Assembly (NCBI GenBank): GCA_030538335.1
Contig: JAUNUE010000019.1
Location: 1-16,848 of the forward strand
DNA: 16,848 nucleotides
Direction: 5' to 3'
Origin: Allobrachymonas sp.
GTDB lineage: Bacteria > Pseudomonadota > Gammaproteobacteria > Burkholderiales > Burkholderiaceae_C
Shown here: piece after piece, positions 6,427-14,311 of the stretch
How positions within the stretch are numbered: the stretch's first letter is position 1
How the letters are laid out: each line of letters begins with the position of its first letter
Made by a program: the position numbers and the translations under genes
The notes under the pieces: model-generated
Told to the model about the DNA's origin: nothing
Databases searched by the model: none
What the model saw: the letters and a program-made list of their open reading frames with translations, nothing else

Positions 6427-7383
6427 ATGAACGCGTTGAAACGCTTCTGGAATGGCCTGCGCACCGGGCGCACGGCGGTCATCGGCATACCTTACCTGTG
6501 GCTGCTGGTGTTTTTTGCGCTGCCGTTTGTGGTGCTGATTCGCATCAGCGTTACGCATATCGCGGTTGATGGCGACCCGTTTGCGCCCCTTTACACGGTG
6601 GTTGATGGCACCGTGCAATGGCTGTTGCGTTATGAAAACTACCTGTCGATTTTTCGCGACAGCGCGGGCGCCGACGGCAAAACCGGGCCGCTGGGCCAGA
6701 CCATCTACTTCACGGCCTACCTGACTTCGCTGCGCTATGCGGCTTTTACCACGGTGCTGTGCCTGATTCTGGGCTACCCGTTTGCCTGGTTCATTGCACG
6801 CAGCCGCGAAAGCCTGCGCACCCCCATGCTGATGATGGTGATGCTGCCGTTCTGGACCTCGCTGCTGCTGCGCGTGTATGCATGGAAGGGCCTGTTGTCT
6901 GACAAGGGGCTGTTCAACCGCATCTTCATGGCACTGGGCCTGATCAATGAGCCGCTGCAGATGCTGTACAGCGATGTGTCGATGTTGGTGGGCATGACGT
7001 ATATCTACCTGCCTTTCATGGTGTTGCCGCTTTATGCCAACCTGGTCAAGCTGGATGTGCGCCTGCTCGAAGCCGCCAACGACCTGGGTGCCAACCCGTG
7101 GAAGGCGTTCTGGCTCATCACCGTGCCCTTGAGCCGTGCGGGCATCATCGCGGGCTGCATGCTGGTGTTCATTCCGGCTCTCGGTGAATTCGTGATTCCT
7201 TCGCTGCTGGGCGGCGCCGAAAACATCATGATCGGCCGTGTGGTGTGGGACGAAATGTTTGCTGCCAACAACTGGCCACGCGCTTCGGCGCTGGCCGTCA
7301 TCATGATCCTGATGATTCTGGTGCCGCTGGCCCTGTACTACTACTACAGCGGCAAGCAGGAACAAGCGCAGGAGGGACGTTGA
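6427..7383 (+). CDS. potH: Polyamine (putrescine) ABC transporter permease PotH
   Basis: Inner-membrane permease of 318 residues, almost the length of E. coli PotH (317), and similar to it throughout. Shared features are the first membrane segment IGIPYLWLLVFFALPF (about 19-34), the central segment with FWTSLLLRVYAWKGLL (142-157) and the stretch LVFIPALGEFVIPSLLGG (246-263). The cytoplasmic EAA loop that contacts the ATPase is at residues 215-221 (EAANDLG). An AAGGAAG ribosome binding site precedes the ATG, which lies 10 bases after the potG stop. It forms a heterodimer with PotI in this transporter family. Confidence 0.92.
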   Translation: MNALKRFWNGLRTGRTAVIGIPYLWLLVFFALPFVVLIRISVTHIAVDGDPFAPLYTVVDGTVQWLLRYENYLSIFRDSAGADGKTGPLGQTIYFTAYLTSLRYAAFTTVLCLILGYPFAWFIARSRESLRTPMLMMVMLPFWTSLLLRVYAWKGLLSDKGLFNRIFMALGLINEPLQMLYSDVSMLVGMTYIYLPFMVLPLYANLVKLDVRLLEAANDLGANPWKAFWLITVPLSRAGIIAGCMLVFIPALGEFVIPSLLGGAENIMIGRVVWDEMFAANNWPRASALAVIMILMILVPLALYYYYSGKQEQAQEGR

Positions 7384-7384
7384 C

Positions 7385-8212
7385 ATGGCAGCCGTTGCAC
7401 AGCGCTGGCTTGAAAAGCACATCGGCAAGATCTGGATTGTGGCGATCTTCGCCTTTCTCTATCTGCCGCTGGGTTACCTGATCCTGTTCTCGTTCAACAG
7501 CACGCGGCAGGACACGGTGTTTACCGGCTTCTCGTTACGCTGGTACCAGGCCATGATCAAAGATTCGCGCCTGGTCGAAGGCTTTTTGCTCTCGTTTCGT
7601 GTCGCGATCATGAGTGCCACGCTGTCGGCCATTCTCGGCACGCTGGCGGCTTTTGTGCTGGTGCGCTACAAGAACTTCTTTGGCCGCTCCATTTTCTCGG
7701 GCATGGTCAATGCGCCGCTGGTCATGCCGGAGGTCATCATCGGCCTGTCTCTGCTGCTGATGATGGTGTCGATGCAACGCGCCCTGGGCTGGCCACCGCG
7801 CGGTACCATCACCATCGTGCTGGGCCACACGCTCATGGGCATGGCCTACGCCACCGTCGTGGTGCAATCGCGCCTGCAGGAAATGAACCGTTCGCTTGAA
7901 GAAGCCGCCATGGATCTGGGCGCGCGGCCTTTTCAGGTCTTTACGCTCGTTACCCTGCCCAATATCGCGCCTGGCATCGTGGCGGCATGGCTGTTGTCAT
8001 TCACTTTGTCGTTTGACGATCTGGTGATTTCCGAGTTTTTGTCCGGCCCGGGCGTTACCACTTTGCCCCAGGTCATCTTCTCCTACGCCCGCCGCGGCGT
8101 GAACCCCACCATTTTTGCAGCCGCCGCGTTGTTGATTGCGGTGGTGACCATTGCCGTCATCGTTTACAGCATCTTGCTGGCACGGCAGAACAGACGCCGC
8201 CAGCGTGCTTAG
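7385..8212 (+). CDS. potI: Polyamine (putrescine) ABC transporter permease PotI
   Basis: Inner-membrane permease of 275 residues, similar to E. coli PotI (281). Recognisable parts are the N-terminal membrane segment ending in FLYLPLGYLILFSFN, the central APLVMPEVIIGLSLLL (110-125), the EAA loop EEAAMDLGARP (about 172-182) and FTLSFDDLVISEFLSGPG near the C-terminal third. The ATG follows the potH stop by one base, with GGAGGGA as the ribosome binding site inside the end of potH, so translation is coupled. The gene ends only 22 bases before the convergent HIT gene, and no clear intrinsic terminator lies between them. Confidence 0.92.
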   Translation: MAAVAQRWLEKHIGKIWIVAIFAFLYLPLGYLILFSFNSTRQDTVFTGFSLRWYQAMIKDSRLVEGFLLSFRVAIMSATLSAILGTLAAFVLVRYKNFFGRSIFSGMVNAPLVMPEVIIGLSLLLMMVSMQRALGWPPRGTITIVLGHTLMGMAYATVVVQSRLQEMNRSLEEAAMDLGARPFQVFTLVTLPNIAPGIVAAWLLSFTLSFDDLVISEFLSGPGVTTLPQVIFSYARRGVNPTIFAAAALLIAVVTIAVIVYSILLARQNRRRQRA

Positions 8213-8234
8213 ATAGCAGACTCACAGTCGACTT

Positions 8235-8705
8235 TTAATCCACGTCTTTGAAGGGCAACAGGGCTTTTGCCAGGGCTGCTTCGAAAGCAGGCAATTGCTC
8301 GCGCAGAGCCTCGATATGGCGGGCGTCTACATTGCGCAGTGTCGCGCCCCAAACGGGGTTGGGGAAGTGGCTGTCCCAGTCAAACCGCGCGATGATGTGC
8401 CAGTGCACATGGGGTGCCTGGTTGCCCAGCGAAGCCAGGTTGATCTTGCGTGGCTGGAACTGCTGGCGCATGGCGGTTTCGATGCAGGCGAGGATGTCCA
8501 TGCCTTCCAGCCGCAACGGATCGGGCACATCGGTCCATTCCGTGTAATGGGCGTTGCTCACCAACCGGTAGAACACCGGGAAGTCATTTTCAGCAGGCGA
8601 ATCGGCATGCACCACGCGCCATGCGGCGCAATGCCATACAACGCGGCCCGAAACGCCGGTGCACAGCGGGCAGGAGGGTTCTGCAGGGGGTGGTGTGTGT
8701 GGCAT
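8235..8705 (-). CDS. HIT-family protein (histidine triad)
   Basis: Protein of 156 residues with the histidine triad HVHWHII at 99-105 (His99, His101, His103), the nucleotide-binding and catalytic motif of HIT hydrolases/transferases. The N-terminal SCPLC (Cys12/Cys15) may bind zinc, as in several bacterial HIT proteins. The substrate is probably a nucleotide or dinucleotide conjugate but cannot be specified. The ATG at 8705 is preferred. The frame is open to 8837, but the extra segment would run through the tRNA terminator hairpin and has no family resemblance. The ribosome binding site is weak. It converges with potI. Confidence 0.85.
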   Translation of the reverse strand: MPHTPPPAEPSCPLCTGVSGRVVWHCAAWRVVHADSPAENDFPVFYRLVSNAHYTEWTDVPDPLRLEGMDILACIETAMRQQFQPRKINLASLGNQAPHVHWHIIARFDWDSHFPNPVWGATLRNVDARHIEALREQLPAFEAALAKALLPFKDVD

Positions 8706-8800
8706 GGCAAGCTGAAGGACAAAAAGGTTGATAAAAGCGCAGCATGAAGCGGGCGTGCAGCGCGCATCCATTGTGCAGCAAAGCGGTGGCGCTGGGCATG

Positions 8801-8834
8801 AAAAAACCCGCATGTTCAGCAAACATGCGGGTTT
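8801..8834 (-). terminator. Rho-independent terminator of tRNA-Thr
   Basis: On the minus strand a stem formed by AACCCGCATGTT and AACATGCGGGTT with a short loop is followed by a run of Ts, starting 10 bases after the tRNA CCA end. It is one of the strongest terminators in the window. On the plus strand the stem has only three trailing Ts, so it mainly serves the tRNA. Confidence 0.9.
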
Positions 8835-8844
8835 CAAGAAATGA

Positions 8845-8920
8845 TGGTGCCGGTTGTCGGACTCGAACTGACGACCTACCGCTTACAAGGCGGGTGCTCT
8901 ACCAACTGAGCTAAACCGGC
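8845..8920 (-). tRNA. tRNA-Thr (anticodon UGU)
   Basis: A 76-nt cloverleaf including the encoded CCA. The acceptor arm is GCCGGTT/AACCGGC, the D-arm GCTC-AGTTGGTA-GAGC, the anticodon loop CTTGTAA with anticodon TGT (Thr, ACA codons), and the T-loop TTCGAGT. The T-stem has an A/C mismatch at 52/62, which E. coli tRNA-Thr(UGU) also shows, so it is not a sign of decay. The first anticodon-stem pair is a C/U mismatch. It has its own promoter and terminator, as a single-gene unit between polA and the HIT gene. Confidence 0.97.
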
Positions 8921-8929
8921 GAACTGCGC

Positions 8930-8935
8930 ATTATA
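8930..8935 (-). promoter_or_regulatory. -10 box of the tRNA-Thr promoter
   Basis: A perfect TATAAT on the minus strand, 9 bases ahead of the mature tRNA 5' end. It is followed by the GC-rich stretch GCGC, the discriminator type found at stringently controlled stable-RNA promoters. No consensus -35 is seen at 16-18 bases. The promoter lies in the 67-base gap downstream of polA. Confidence 0.6.
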
Positions 8936-8987
8936 GGCAAAAATCATTCAGCAATACGGCTTCTCAGGCTCTTGGATGAAGCATGAA

Positions 8988-11807
8988 TCAATGCGCCTCA
9001 TCCCAGTTAGGGCCGATGCCCATCTCCGCCAGCAGCGGTACGCGCAGCTTGGCAACACCGGCCATGATGGCAGGGATGGTGCTGCGCAGCCATTCTGTTT
9101 CTGCTTCGGGTACTTCAAACACCAGTTCGTCGTGTACCTGCATGATCATTTTTGTTTTGCGGTTTTCGGTATCCAGCACGCGCTGCACTTCGACCATGCT
9201 CATCTTGATCAGGTCGGCGGCTGTGCCCTGCATGGGCGCGTTGATGGCGGCGCGCTCGGCTCCTGCGCGGCGTGGGCCGTTGGGGCTGTTGATGTCGGGC
9301 AGGTACAGGCGGCGGCCAAACACGGTTTCGACATAGCCCTGTTGCTTGGCCTGCTGGCGGGTGCGCTCCATGTACGCCTGCACGCCGGGGTAGCGCTCGA
9401 AGTAACGCTGGATGTAGTTGCGCGCTGCCGTGTTGTCGATGCCCAGCGCCTTGGCAAGGCCAAAGCTGCTCATGCCGTAGATCAGCCCGAAGTTGATGAC
9501 CTTGGCGTAGCGCCGTTGCTCACTGCTCACCTGATCTGGCGCGGTGCCAAACACCTCGGCGGCGGTGGCACGGTGTACGTCCATGCCGGTTTCGAAAGCG
9601 CGGATCAGCGCCGCATCTTCGCTGATGTGGGCCATGATGCGCAGTTCGATCTGGCTGTAGTCGGCGCTGGCGATCTGGTGGCCAGGCGCGGCCACAAAGG
9701 CTTCGCGCACGCGGCGGCCTTCGGCGGTGCGGATCGGGATGTTCTGCAGGTTCGGCTCGTTGCTGGCCAGGCGCCCCGTTACAGCTACAGCCTGTGCGTA
9801 GTTGGTGTGTACGCGGCCCGTAACAGGGTCGGCCATGCCCGCGAGTTTGTCGGTGTAGGTGTTCTTCAGTTTGGCCAGGCCCCGGTATTCGAGAATGGTT
9901 TTTGGCAGGGCAAAGTCTTCGGCCAGTTTTTCCAGAACTTCTTCGTTGGTGCTGGGTGCGCCGCCCGCAGTTTTCTTGATAACAGGCAGGCCCAGTTGCG
10001 TGAAGAAAATTTCGCCAATCTGTTTGGGTGACCCGAGGTTGAACGGCTGGCCTGCCAGTTCGTGCGCTTCTTTTTCAAGCGCCAGCATGCGCTTGCCCAA
10101 TTCGTTGCTCTGGATGGCAAGCTGCTGGGCATCAATGGCAACACCAATACGCTCCATGCGCAACAGCACCTGGCTGGTAGCTATTTCGAGTTCGTAAATG
10201 CCTTGCAGCGCGGAGTTGGCAGCAATTTGCGGCCACAGCGCCTGGTGTACCTGCAGGCAGTAGTCCGCGTCTTCGCAGGCGTAGGTGGTGGCCTGTTCCA
10301 CTGCGACCTGGCTGAACGGGATCTGGTTGGCGCCTTTGCCGCACAGGTCTTCGTAGTTCAGGCCGCTTTTGCCGAGGTGGCGCTGCATCAGGCTCTCCAG
10401 CCCGTGGGGTTTGTGGGCTTCGAGCACATAGCTTTGCAGCAGCGTGTCGTGGGCGTAGCCGCGCACCTCAACACCGTGGTTGGCAAACACGTGGCCGTCG
10501 TACTTGATGTGCTGGCCAAGTTTGGGCTTGCTGACATCTTCGAGCCAGGGGCGCAGCTTGTCGAGTACCTCCTGCAAAGGCAGTTGCTCGGGTGCGCCGG
10601 TGCCGTCGTGCGCCAGCGGAATGTAGGCGGCTTCGCCGGGCGTGACGCACAGGCTGATGCCGACGATGCGCGCCTGCATGGCGTCGAGCGAGGTGGTTTC
10701 GGTGTCGATAGCGGTGAGTTCGGCCTGCGTGATACGCGCCAGCCAATCGTCAAATGCTTCCCAAGTGGTGATGGTGGTGTACTGCCCCGGGCCTGTGTGG
10801 GCTGCGGCTATTGGGGTAGATACGCCTTCGGCTGTTGCATTGGCAGGTATTGCCGTGGTGGCAGATGGCTGGCCTGTTGTGCTGCCGGGCACACCCTCAG
10901 CATCCATTTTCTTGAGCAGGCTGTTGAACTGGTAGCGTTGGTAGAACGCACGCAAGGCCGTGGCATCAGGCGCTTTCCATGTCAGGGCATCGAGTTGCGG
11001 CAGGCCGCTGACGTGGTCTTGCAGGTCGCAGTCGGTCTTGATGGTAACGAGTTGCTTGCCTGTGGGCAGCCAATCCAGCGTCTGGCGCAGGTTGTCGCCT
11101 GCCACGCCCTTGATGTTGTCGGCGTTGGCGATCACGCCATCGAGCGAACCGTACTCCTGCAACCATTTGGCGGCGGTTTTGGGGCCGACCTTGGTTACGC
11201 CGGGTACGTTGTCAACGGGGTCGCCCACCAGCGTTTGCCAATCGACCATCAGCTCAGGGGGCACGCCAAATTCTTCGGTCACACCCGCCACATCGCGCCG
11301 CTTGCCGTTCATGGTGTCGATCACGCTGATGTGCGGGTCCACCAACTGGCTCAGGTCCTTGTCGCCGCTGCTGATGATGACGTCAATGCCTTGCGCGGCA
11401 GCGGTTTTGGCCAGCGTGCCGATGATGTCGTCGGCCTCCACACCCTCCACCGCCAGCACCTGCCAGCCGTGCAGGCGCACCATGTCGTGAATCGGCTCGA
11501 TCTGGCTGCGCAGGTCGTCGGGCATGGGTGCGCGCTGCGCCTTGTATTCAGGGTACAAGTCGTTGCGGAAGGTCTTGCCTTTGGCATCGAACACGCAGGC
11601 CGCCCAGGTGGCAGGGTACTCTTTGGCCAACGATTGCATCATGTTGATCATGATGCGCAGTGCGCCCGTGGGCTGGCGGGTGCCGTCGGGCAAAGTCACG
11701 CCCCAGTCGCCGCCGGCGTGAAAGGCGCGATACAGGTAGCTGGAGCCATCGACCAGCAGTAGCATGGGTTTTTTTGGGGTGTCAGGGGCGTTTTTTTCGT
11801 CTTGCAT
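8988..11807 (-). CDS. polA: DNA polymerase I
   Basis: Protein of 939 residues with all three domains. The N-terminal 5'-3' exonuclease/flap nuclease begins at MLLLVDGSSYLYRAFHA, with the helix-hairpin-helix VPGVTKVGPKTAAKW. The 3'-5' proofreading domain is intact, with DTET in its first motif and YACEDADYCLQ near its end. The polymerase domain has motif A DYSQIELR (about 716-723), motif B RRYAKVINFGLIYG (about 765-778) and motif C VHDE (about 891-894). A Thr/Ala-rich linker separates the nuclease from the proofreading domain. It acts in Okazaki fragment processing and repair synthesis. The ATG at 11807 is preferred; a TTG at 11843 would add residues without family character, and an ATG at 11765 would still keep the nuclease motif. 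No Shine-Dalgarno is visible. It is divergent from the small lipoprotein gene. Confidence 0.96.
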   Translation of the reverse strand: MQDEKNAPDTPKKPMLLLVDGSSYLYRAFHAGGDWGVTLPDGTRQPTGALRIMINMMQSLAKEYPATWAACVFDAKGKTFRNDLYPEYKAQRAPMPDDLRSQIEPIHDMVRLHGWQVLAVEGVEADDIIGTLAKTAAAQGIDVIISSGDKDLSQLVDPHISVIDTMNGKRRDVAGVTEEFGVPPELMVDWQTLVGDPVDNVPGVTKVGPKTAAKWLQEYGSLDGVIANADNIKGVAGDNLRQTLDWLPTGKQLVTIKTDCDLQDHVSGLPQLDALTWKAPDATALRAFYQRYQFNSLLKKMDAEGVPGSTTGQPSATTAIPANATAEGVSTPIAAAHTGPGQYTTITTWEAFDDWLARITQAELTAIDTETTSLDAMQARIVGISLCVTPGEAAYIPLAHDGTGAPEQLPLQEVLDKLRPWLEDVSKPKLGQHIKYDGHVFANHGVEVRGYAHDTLLQSYVLEAHKPHGLESLMQRHLGKSGLNYEDLCGKGANQIPFSQVAVEQATTYACEDADYCLQVHQALWPQIAANSALQGIYELEIATSQVLLRMERIGVAIDAQQLAIQSNELGKRMLALEKEAHELAGQPFNLGSPKQIGEIFFTQLGLPVIKKTAGGAPSTNEEVLEKLAEDFALPKTILEYRGLAKLKNTYTDKLAGMADPVTGRVHTNYAQAVAVTGRLASNEPNLQNIPIRTAEGRRVREAFVAAPGHQIASADYSQIELRIMAHISEDAALIRAFETGMDVHRATAAEVFGTAPDQVSSEQRRYAKVINFGLIYGMSSFGLAKALGIDNTAARNYIQRYFERYPGVQAYMERTRQQAKQQGYVETVFGRRLYLPDINSPNGPRRAGAERAAINAPMQGTAADLIKMSMVEVQRVLDTENRKTKMIMQVHDELVFEVPEAETEWLRSTIPAIMAGVAKLRVPLLAEMGIGPNWDEAH

Positions 11808-11848
11808 GCAGGCATTGTGCACGCATTCGGGTGGGGGCAGCAATGCCC

Positions 11849-11854
11849 TAGAAT
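11849..11854 (+). promoter_or_regulatory. Possible -10 box for the lipoprotein-thrB unit
   Basis: TAGAAT in CCTAGAATGGG, 24 bases ahead of the GTG start and followed by the GGAG ribosome binding site. The -35 region is poor. Its position in the short divergent gap with polA supports the call. Confidence 0.4.
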
Positions 11855-11878
11855 GGGCGTTTTACGGAGCTTTATCGC

Positions 11879-12217
11879 GTGAACATGTCCAGAACCCTTT
11901 CCCTGTTGCTGCTGCCTGCTGTGCTGTTGGGTTGCGCACAAACGCCGGTGGCAACGTCTGGCGCTGCACCGGCATCTCCCCAAAGCACCGAAACCGTGGT
12001 GGAAAATGAAAAGGGCAAGCCGGTTAAACACATTACCCACAGCGATGCGGGCAGCACCATCAACGAAGTGCGCGAAGGGGCCGACACCAAAAGCGTGACG
12101 GTCAAGCCCGCCTACAATGCCCCGCGTTACGACATCGTGCCCGATGCCCGCAGCGGCCAGCCCGGCAACTACGGCAACCAGGGCGGCAAACGGGTCTGGC
12201 GCGTTTTGAGCTTTTAA
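11879..12217 (+). CDS. Small lipoprotein, DUF2782-like, between polA and thrB
   Basis: Protein of 112 residues with a lipoprotein signal peptide: a short basic N-terminus, hydrophobic LSLLLLPAVLLG and a lipobox LLGC with Cys19. The mature part (about 94 residues) is polar. Its centre (TINEVREGADTKSVTVKPAYNAPRYDIVPDARSG) resembles the short DUF2782 family, whose members sit beside polA and thrB in Pseudomonas and betaproteobacteria; the family assignment therefore rests partly on position. The function is unknown. The GTG at 11879 has GGAG (11867-11870) at 8-base spacing. The ATG two codons later is spaced less well, and the mature protein is the same either way. It may be co-transcribed with thrB, although a GC-rich hairpin lies in the gap. 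Confidence 0.75.
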   Translation: MNMSRTLSLLLLPAVLLGCAQTPVATSGAAPASPQSTETVVENEKGKPVKHITHSDAGSTINEVREGADTKSVTVKPAYNAPRYDIVPDARSGQPGNYGNQGGKRVWRVLSF

Positions 12218-12231
12218 AAAACACATGTCAC

Positions 12232-12251
12232 GGCGGGCTTGCAGGCCCGCC
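12232..12251. repeat. GC-rich hairpin upstream of thrB
   Basis: GGCGGGC (12232-12238), 6-nt loop, GCCCGCC (12245-12251). No T-run follows on the plus strand, so it is not a standard terminator. It begins 15 bases after the lipoprotein stop and ends 35 bases before the thrB start, and could affect mRNA stability or readthrough. Confidence 0.5.
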
Positions 12252-12286
12252 CTGGTTCCCGAAATTCTGCTTGTATCTGTACGTTC

Positions 12287-13243
12287 ATGGCCGTATTTAC
12301 CGAGGTCACGCTGGAAGACGCGCGCCCCCTGTTTGCGCAGCTTGCCATTGGCGAACTGCTGGAGTTGCGCGGTATTGCCGGCGGCATAGAAAACACCAAC
12401 TACTTCGCCACCACCAGCCAGGGCGAGTATGTGCTCACGCTGTTTGAGCGTTTGAGCCATGCGCAACTGCCTTTTTATTTGCACCTGATGCGGCATCTGG
12501 CGCGGCACGGCCTGCCGGTGCCATTGCCCCAGGCCAATGCGGCTGACGAAATCCTGTTCACCTTGTGCGGCAAGCCGGCAGCGGTGGTCAACAAATTGCG
12601 CGGTGCCAGCCAATTGCAACCCACGCCTGCACATTGCGCCGCCGTGGGTGAGATGCTGGCGCGCATGCATCTGGCAGGCCAGGACTTTGTCATGCAGCAG
12701 CCCAATCTGCGCGGGCTGGCCTGGTGGAACGAAACCGCACCGCTGGTCTACCCGCACATCAGTGCACAGCAGCGGGATTTGCTGCAAAGTGAACTGGCCT
12801 ACCAGAACCAGATTGCTGCCAGCGATGCCTACCGGACTCCGCCGCGCGGCGCGGTGCATGCCGACCTGTTCCGCGACAACGTGATGTTCGAAGGCGACAC
12901 GCTGACTGGCTGTTTTGATTTTTATTTTGCCGGTGTGGACACTTGGATGTTTGACCTGGCTGTGTGCCTGAACGACTGGGCGATTCACCATGCGGACGGC
13001 AGCCACGAGCCGGAGCGTGCCACCGCTTTGCTTGATGCCTACCAAAGCGTGCGGGCGCTGACCGATGCCGAACGTGCGTTGTTGCCAGCCATGCTGCGGG
13101 CAGGTGCCCTGCGTTTCTGGATCTCGCGCCTGTGGGATTTTTACCTGCCGCGCCAGGCCAGCATGCTCAAGCCGCACGACCCTGCGCACTTTGAACGTGT
13201 GTTGCGGCAGCGCGTAGCGCATGCAGTAGCCTTGGTGGCATAG
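12287..13243 (+). CDS. thrB: Homoserine kinase (APH-fold type)
   Basis: Protein of 318 residues of the aminoglycoside-phosphotransferase-fold homoserine kinases found in Pseudomonas and betaproteobacteria, unrelated to the GHMP-type E. coli ThrB. It phosphorylates L-homoserine with ATP on the way to threonine. The N-lobe has the family stretch LRGIAGGIENTNYF (27-40). The catalytic loop is HADLFRDN (191-198; Asp193, Asn198), and the metal-binding Asp is in CFDFYF (Asp211). The ATG at 12287 gives the family N-terminus MAVFTEVT; an in-frame codon at 12239 lies inside the hairpin and is rejected. The Shine-Dalgarno is weak. Confidence 0.93.
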   Translation: MAVFTEVTLEDARPLFAQLAIGELLELRGIAGGIENTNYFATTSQGEYVLTLFERLSHAQLPFYLHLMRHLARHGLPVPLPQANAADEILFTLCGKPAAVVNKLRGASQLQPTPAHCAAVGEMLARMHLAGQDFVMQQPNLRGLAWWNETAPLVYPHISAQQRDLLQSELAYQNQIAASDAYRTPPRGAVHADLFRDNVMFEGDTLTGCFDFYFAGVDTWMFDLAVCLNDWAIHHADGSHEPERATALLDAYQSVRALTDAERALLPAMLRAGALRFWISRLWDFYLPRQASMLKPHDPAHFERVLRQRVAHAVALVA

Positions 13244-13324
13244 GCGTTTTGCCAACCCAAGGCTGCGCCATCCACGGTGACGTGGCAACATCAGGGCATA
13301 AACCACTGCAACAAGGAGTTTGCC

Positions 13325-14032
13325 ATGCCCGCCTCTACTTTCCCCGCCGATTTCGCCATCGCCAGAAAATGGCCACCGCAACATCCTGAGCGCTTGCAGT
13401 TGTACAGCCTGGGTACGCCCAATGGCCGCAAGGTGTCGGTCATGCTCGAAGAATGCGGCTTGCCGTATGAAGCGCACAAGGTCGATTTTGGCGCGCAAGA
13501 CCAGATGTCGCCCGAGTTTTTATCGCTCAACCCCAACAACAAGATCCCCGCCATCATCGACCCTGCAGGCCCCCACGGTCAGCCCATGGGTCTGTTTGAA
13601 AGCGGTGCCATCCTGATCTATCTGGCCGACAAGACCGGTCAGTTTCTGGCAAAGGATGGCGCCGACCGTTATGCCGCCCTGCAATGGGTGATGTGGCAGA
13701 TGGGCGGCGCAGGCCCCATGTTTGGGCAGTTGGGGTTTTTTCACCATTGGGCAGGCAAAGACATTGAAGACAAGCGCCCGCGCGACCGCTACGTCAACGA
13801 ATCGCGCCGCCTGCTCGGCGTGCTTGACCACCACTTGCTGGGCAAACAATGGATGCTGGGCGACGACTACACCATTGCCGATATGGCGATCTTCCCCTGG
13901 GTGGATTCGCTGATCAACTTCTACCAGGCGGGCAGTCTGGTCGGTTATGCCGACTTTGCGCAGGTGCAGCGGGTGTTGCAGGCCTTTATGGCAAGGCCTG
14001 CGGTGCAAAAGGGGCTGAATGTGCTGGCATAG
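13325..14032 (+). CDS. Glutathione S-transferase, nu class (YghU/YfcG-like)
   Basis: Protein of 235 residues. The N-terminal thioredoxin-like domain carries TPNGRKV (31-37), the active-site region of the YfcG/YghU group, NKIPAI (72-77) with the cis-Pro, and ESGAI (92-96), which binds the glutamyl part of glutathione. The helical C-terminal domain (about 115-235) contains the GDDYTIADMAIFPW fold signature. YfcG and YghU from E. coli act mainly as disulfide-bond reductases with glutathione; the same is inferred here. AAGGAG (13313-13318) is 6 bases before the ATG, so the start is secure. A small CCACG/CGTGG hairpin (13272-13285) lies in the 81-base gap after thrB, so the two genes may or may not share an mRNA. 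Confidence 0.92.
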   Translation: MPASTFPADFAIARKWPPQHPERLQLYSLGTPNGRKVSVMLEECGLPYEAHKVDFGAQDQMSPEFLSLNPNNKIPAIIDPAGPHGQPMGLFESGAILIYLADKTGQFLAKDGADRYAALQWVMWQMGGAGPMFGQLGFFHHWAGKDIEDKRPRDRYVNESRRLLGVLDHHLLGKQWMLGDDYTIADMAIFPWVDSLINFYQAGSLVGYADFAQVQRVLQAFMARPAVQKGLNVLA

Positions 14033-14124
14033 GTGATTTGCATGTGCGCAAGGTCTTTGGGCTTGCCGTGGGACTGGTCCCAGACATGGACTACATAGCT
14101 CATGTTAGGTATCTCCTGATGTGT

Positions 14125-14256
14125 AATTCCATTTTTAACAAAATAAGATAATAAATCGTCATTCCCGCGAAGGCGGGAATCCAGGGGGATGCAACAGGAA
14201 CACATGGATCTCCGCCTTTGCGGAGATGACGGTTATTCATTTTTTCAAATGGAATT
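14125..14256. repeat. 132-bp REP-like palindromic composite
   Basis: Outer perfect inverted repeat AATTCCATTT (14125-14134) and AAATGGAATT (14247-14256), then AATAA/TTATT (14150-14154 with 14233-14237). Inside these, two 26-base units face each other at 14158-14183 and 14205-14230. Each unit is itself a hairpin: TTCCCGC with GCGGGAA in the left unit, TCTCCGC with GCGGAGA in the right. The left one is of the widespread CGTCATTCCCGCGAAGG repeat type. The composite fills the gap between convergent GST and recJ genes and may also stop transcripts from both sides. Confidence 0.8.
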
Positions 14257-14311
14257 GAAATAATGTTCAAAGAAGAGTTGCCGCACTCTGCTCACTGATT
14301 TGATGCTGCAA

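Noticed and set aside
8706..8837. Extended HIT protein frame reaching 8837
   Set aside because: It would run through the tRNA-Thr terminator and lacks family similarity.
8845..8920. Possible decayed tRNA because of stem mismatches
   Set aside because: The A/C mismatch in the T-stem also occurs in E. coli tRNA-Thr(UGU). The remaining cloverleaf, CCA end, promoter and terminator are intact.
10062..11762. Very long plus-strand open frames opposite polA, yhgE, potGHI and recJ
   Set aside because: They are a by-product of high GC third positions; no family motifs, ribosome binding sites or sensible starts, and the opposite strand encodes clear proteins.
11808..11843. TTG start of polA at 11843
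   Set aside because: The added residues do not resemble PolA N-termini and overlap the divergent promoter region.
14070..14081. GGGACTGGTCCC small palindrome
   Set aside because: 5-bp arms with a 2-nt centre, no T-run and no obvious partner; probably chance.
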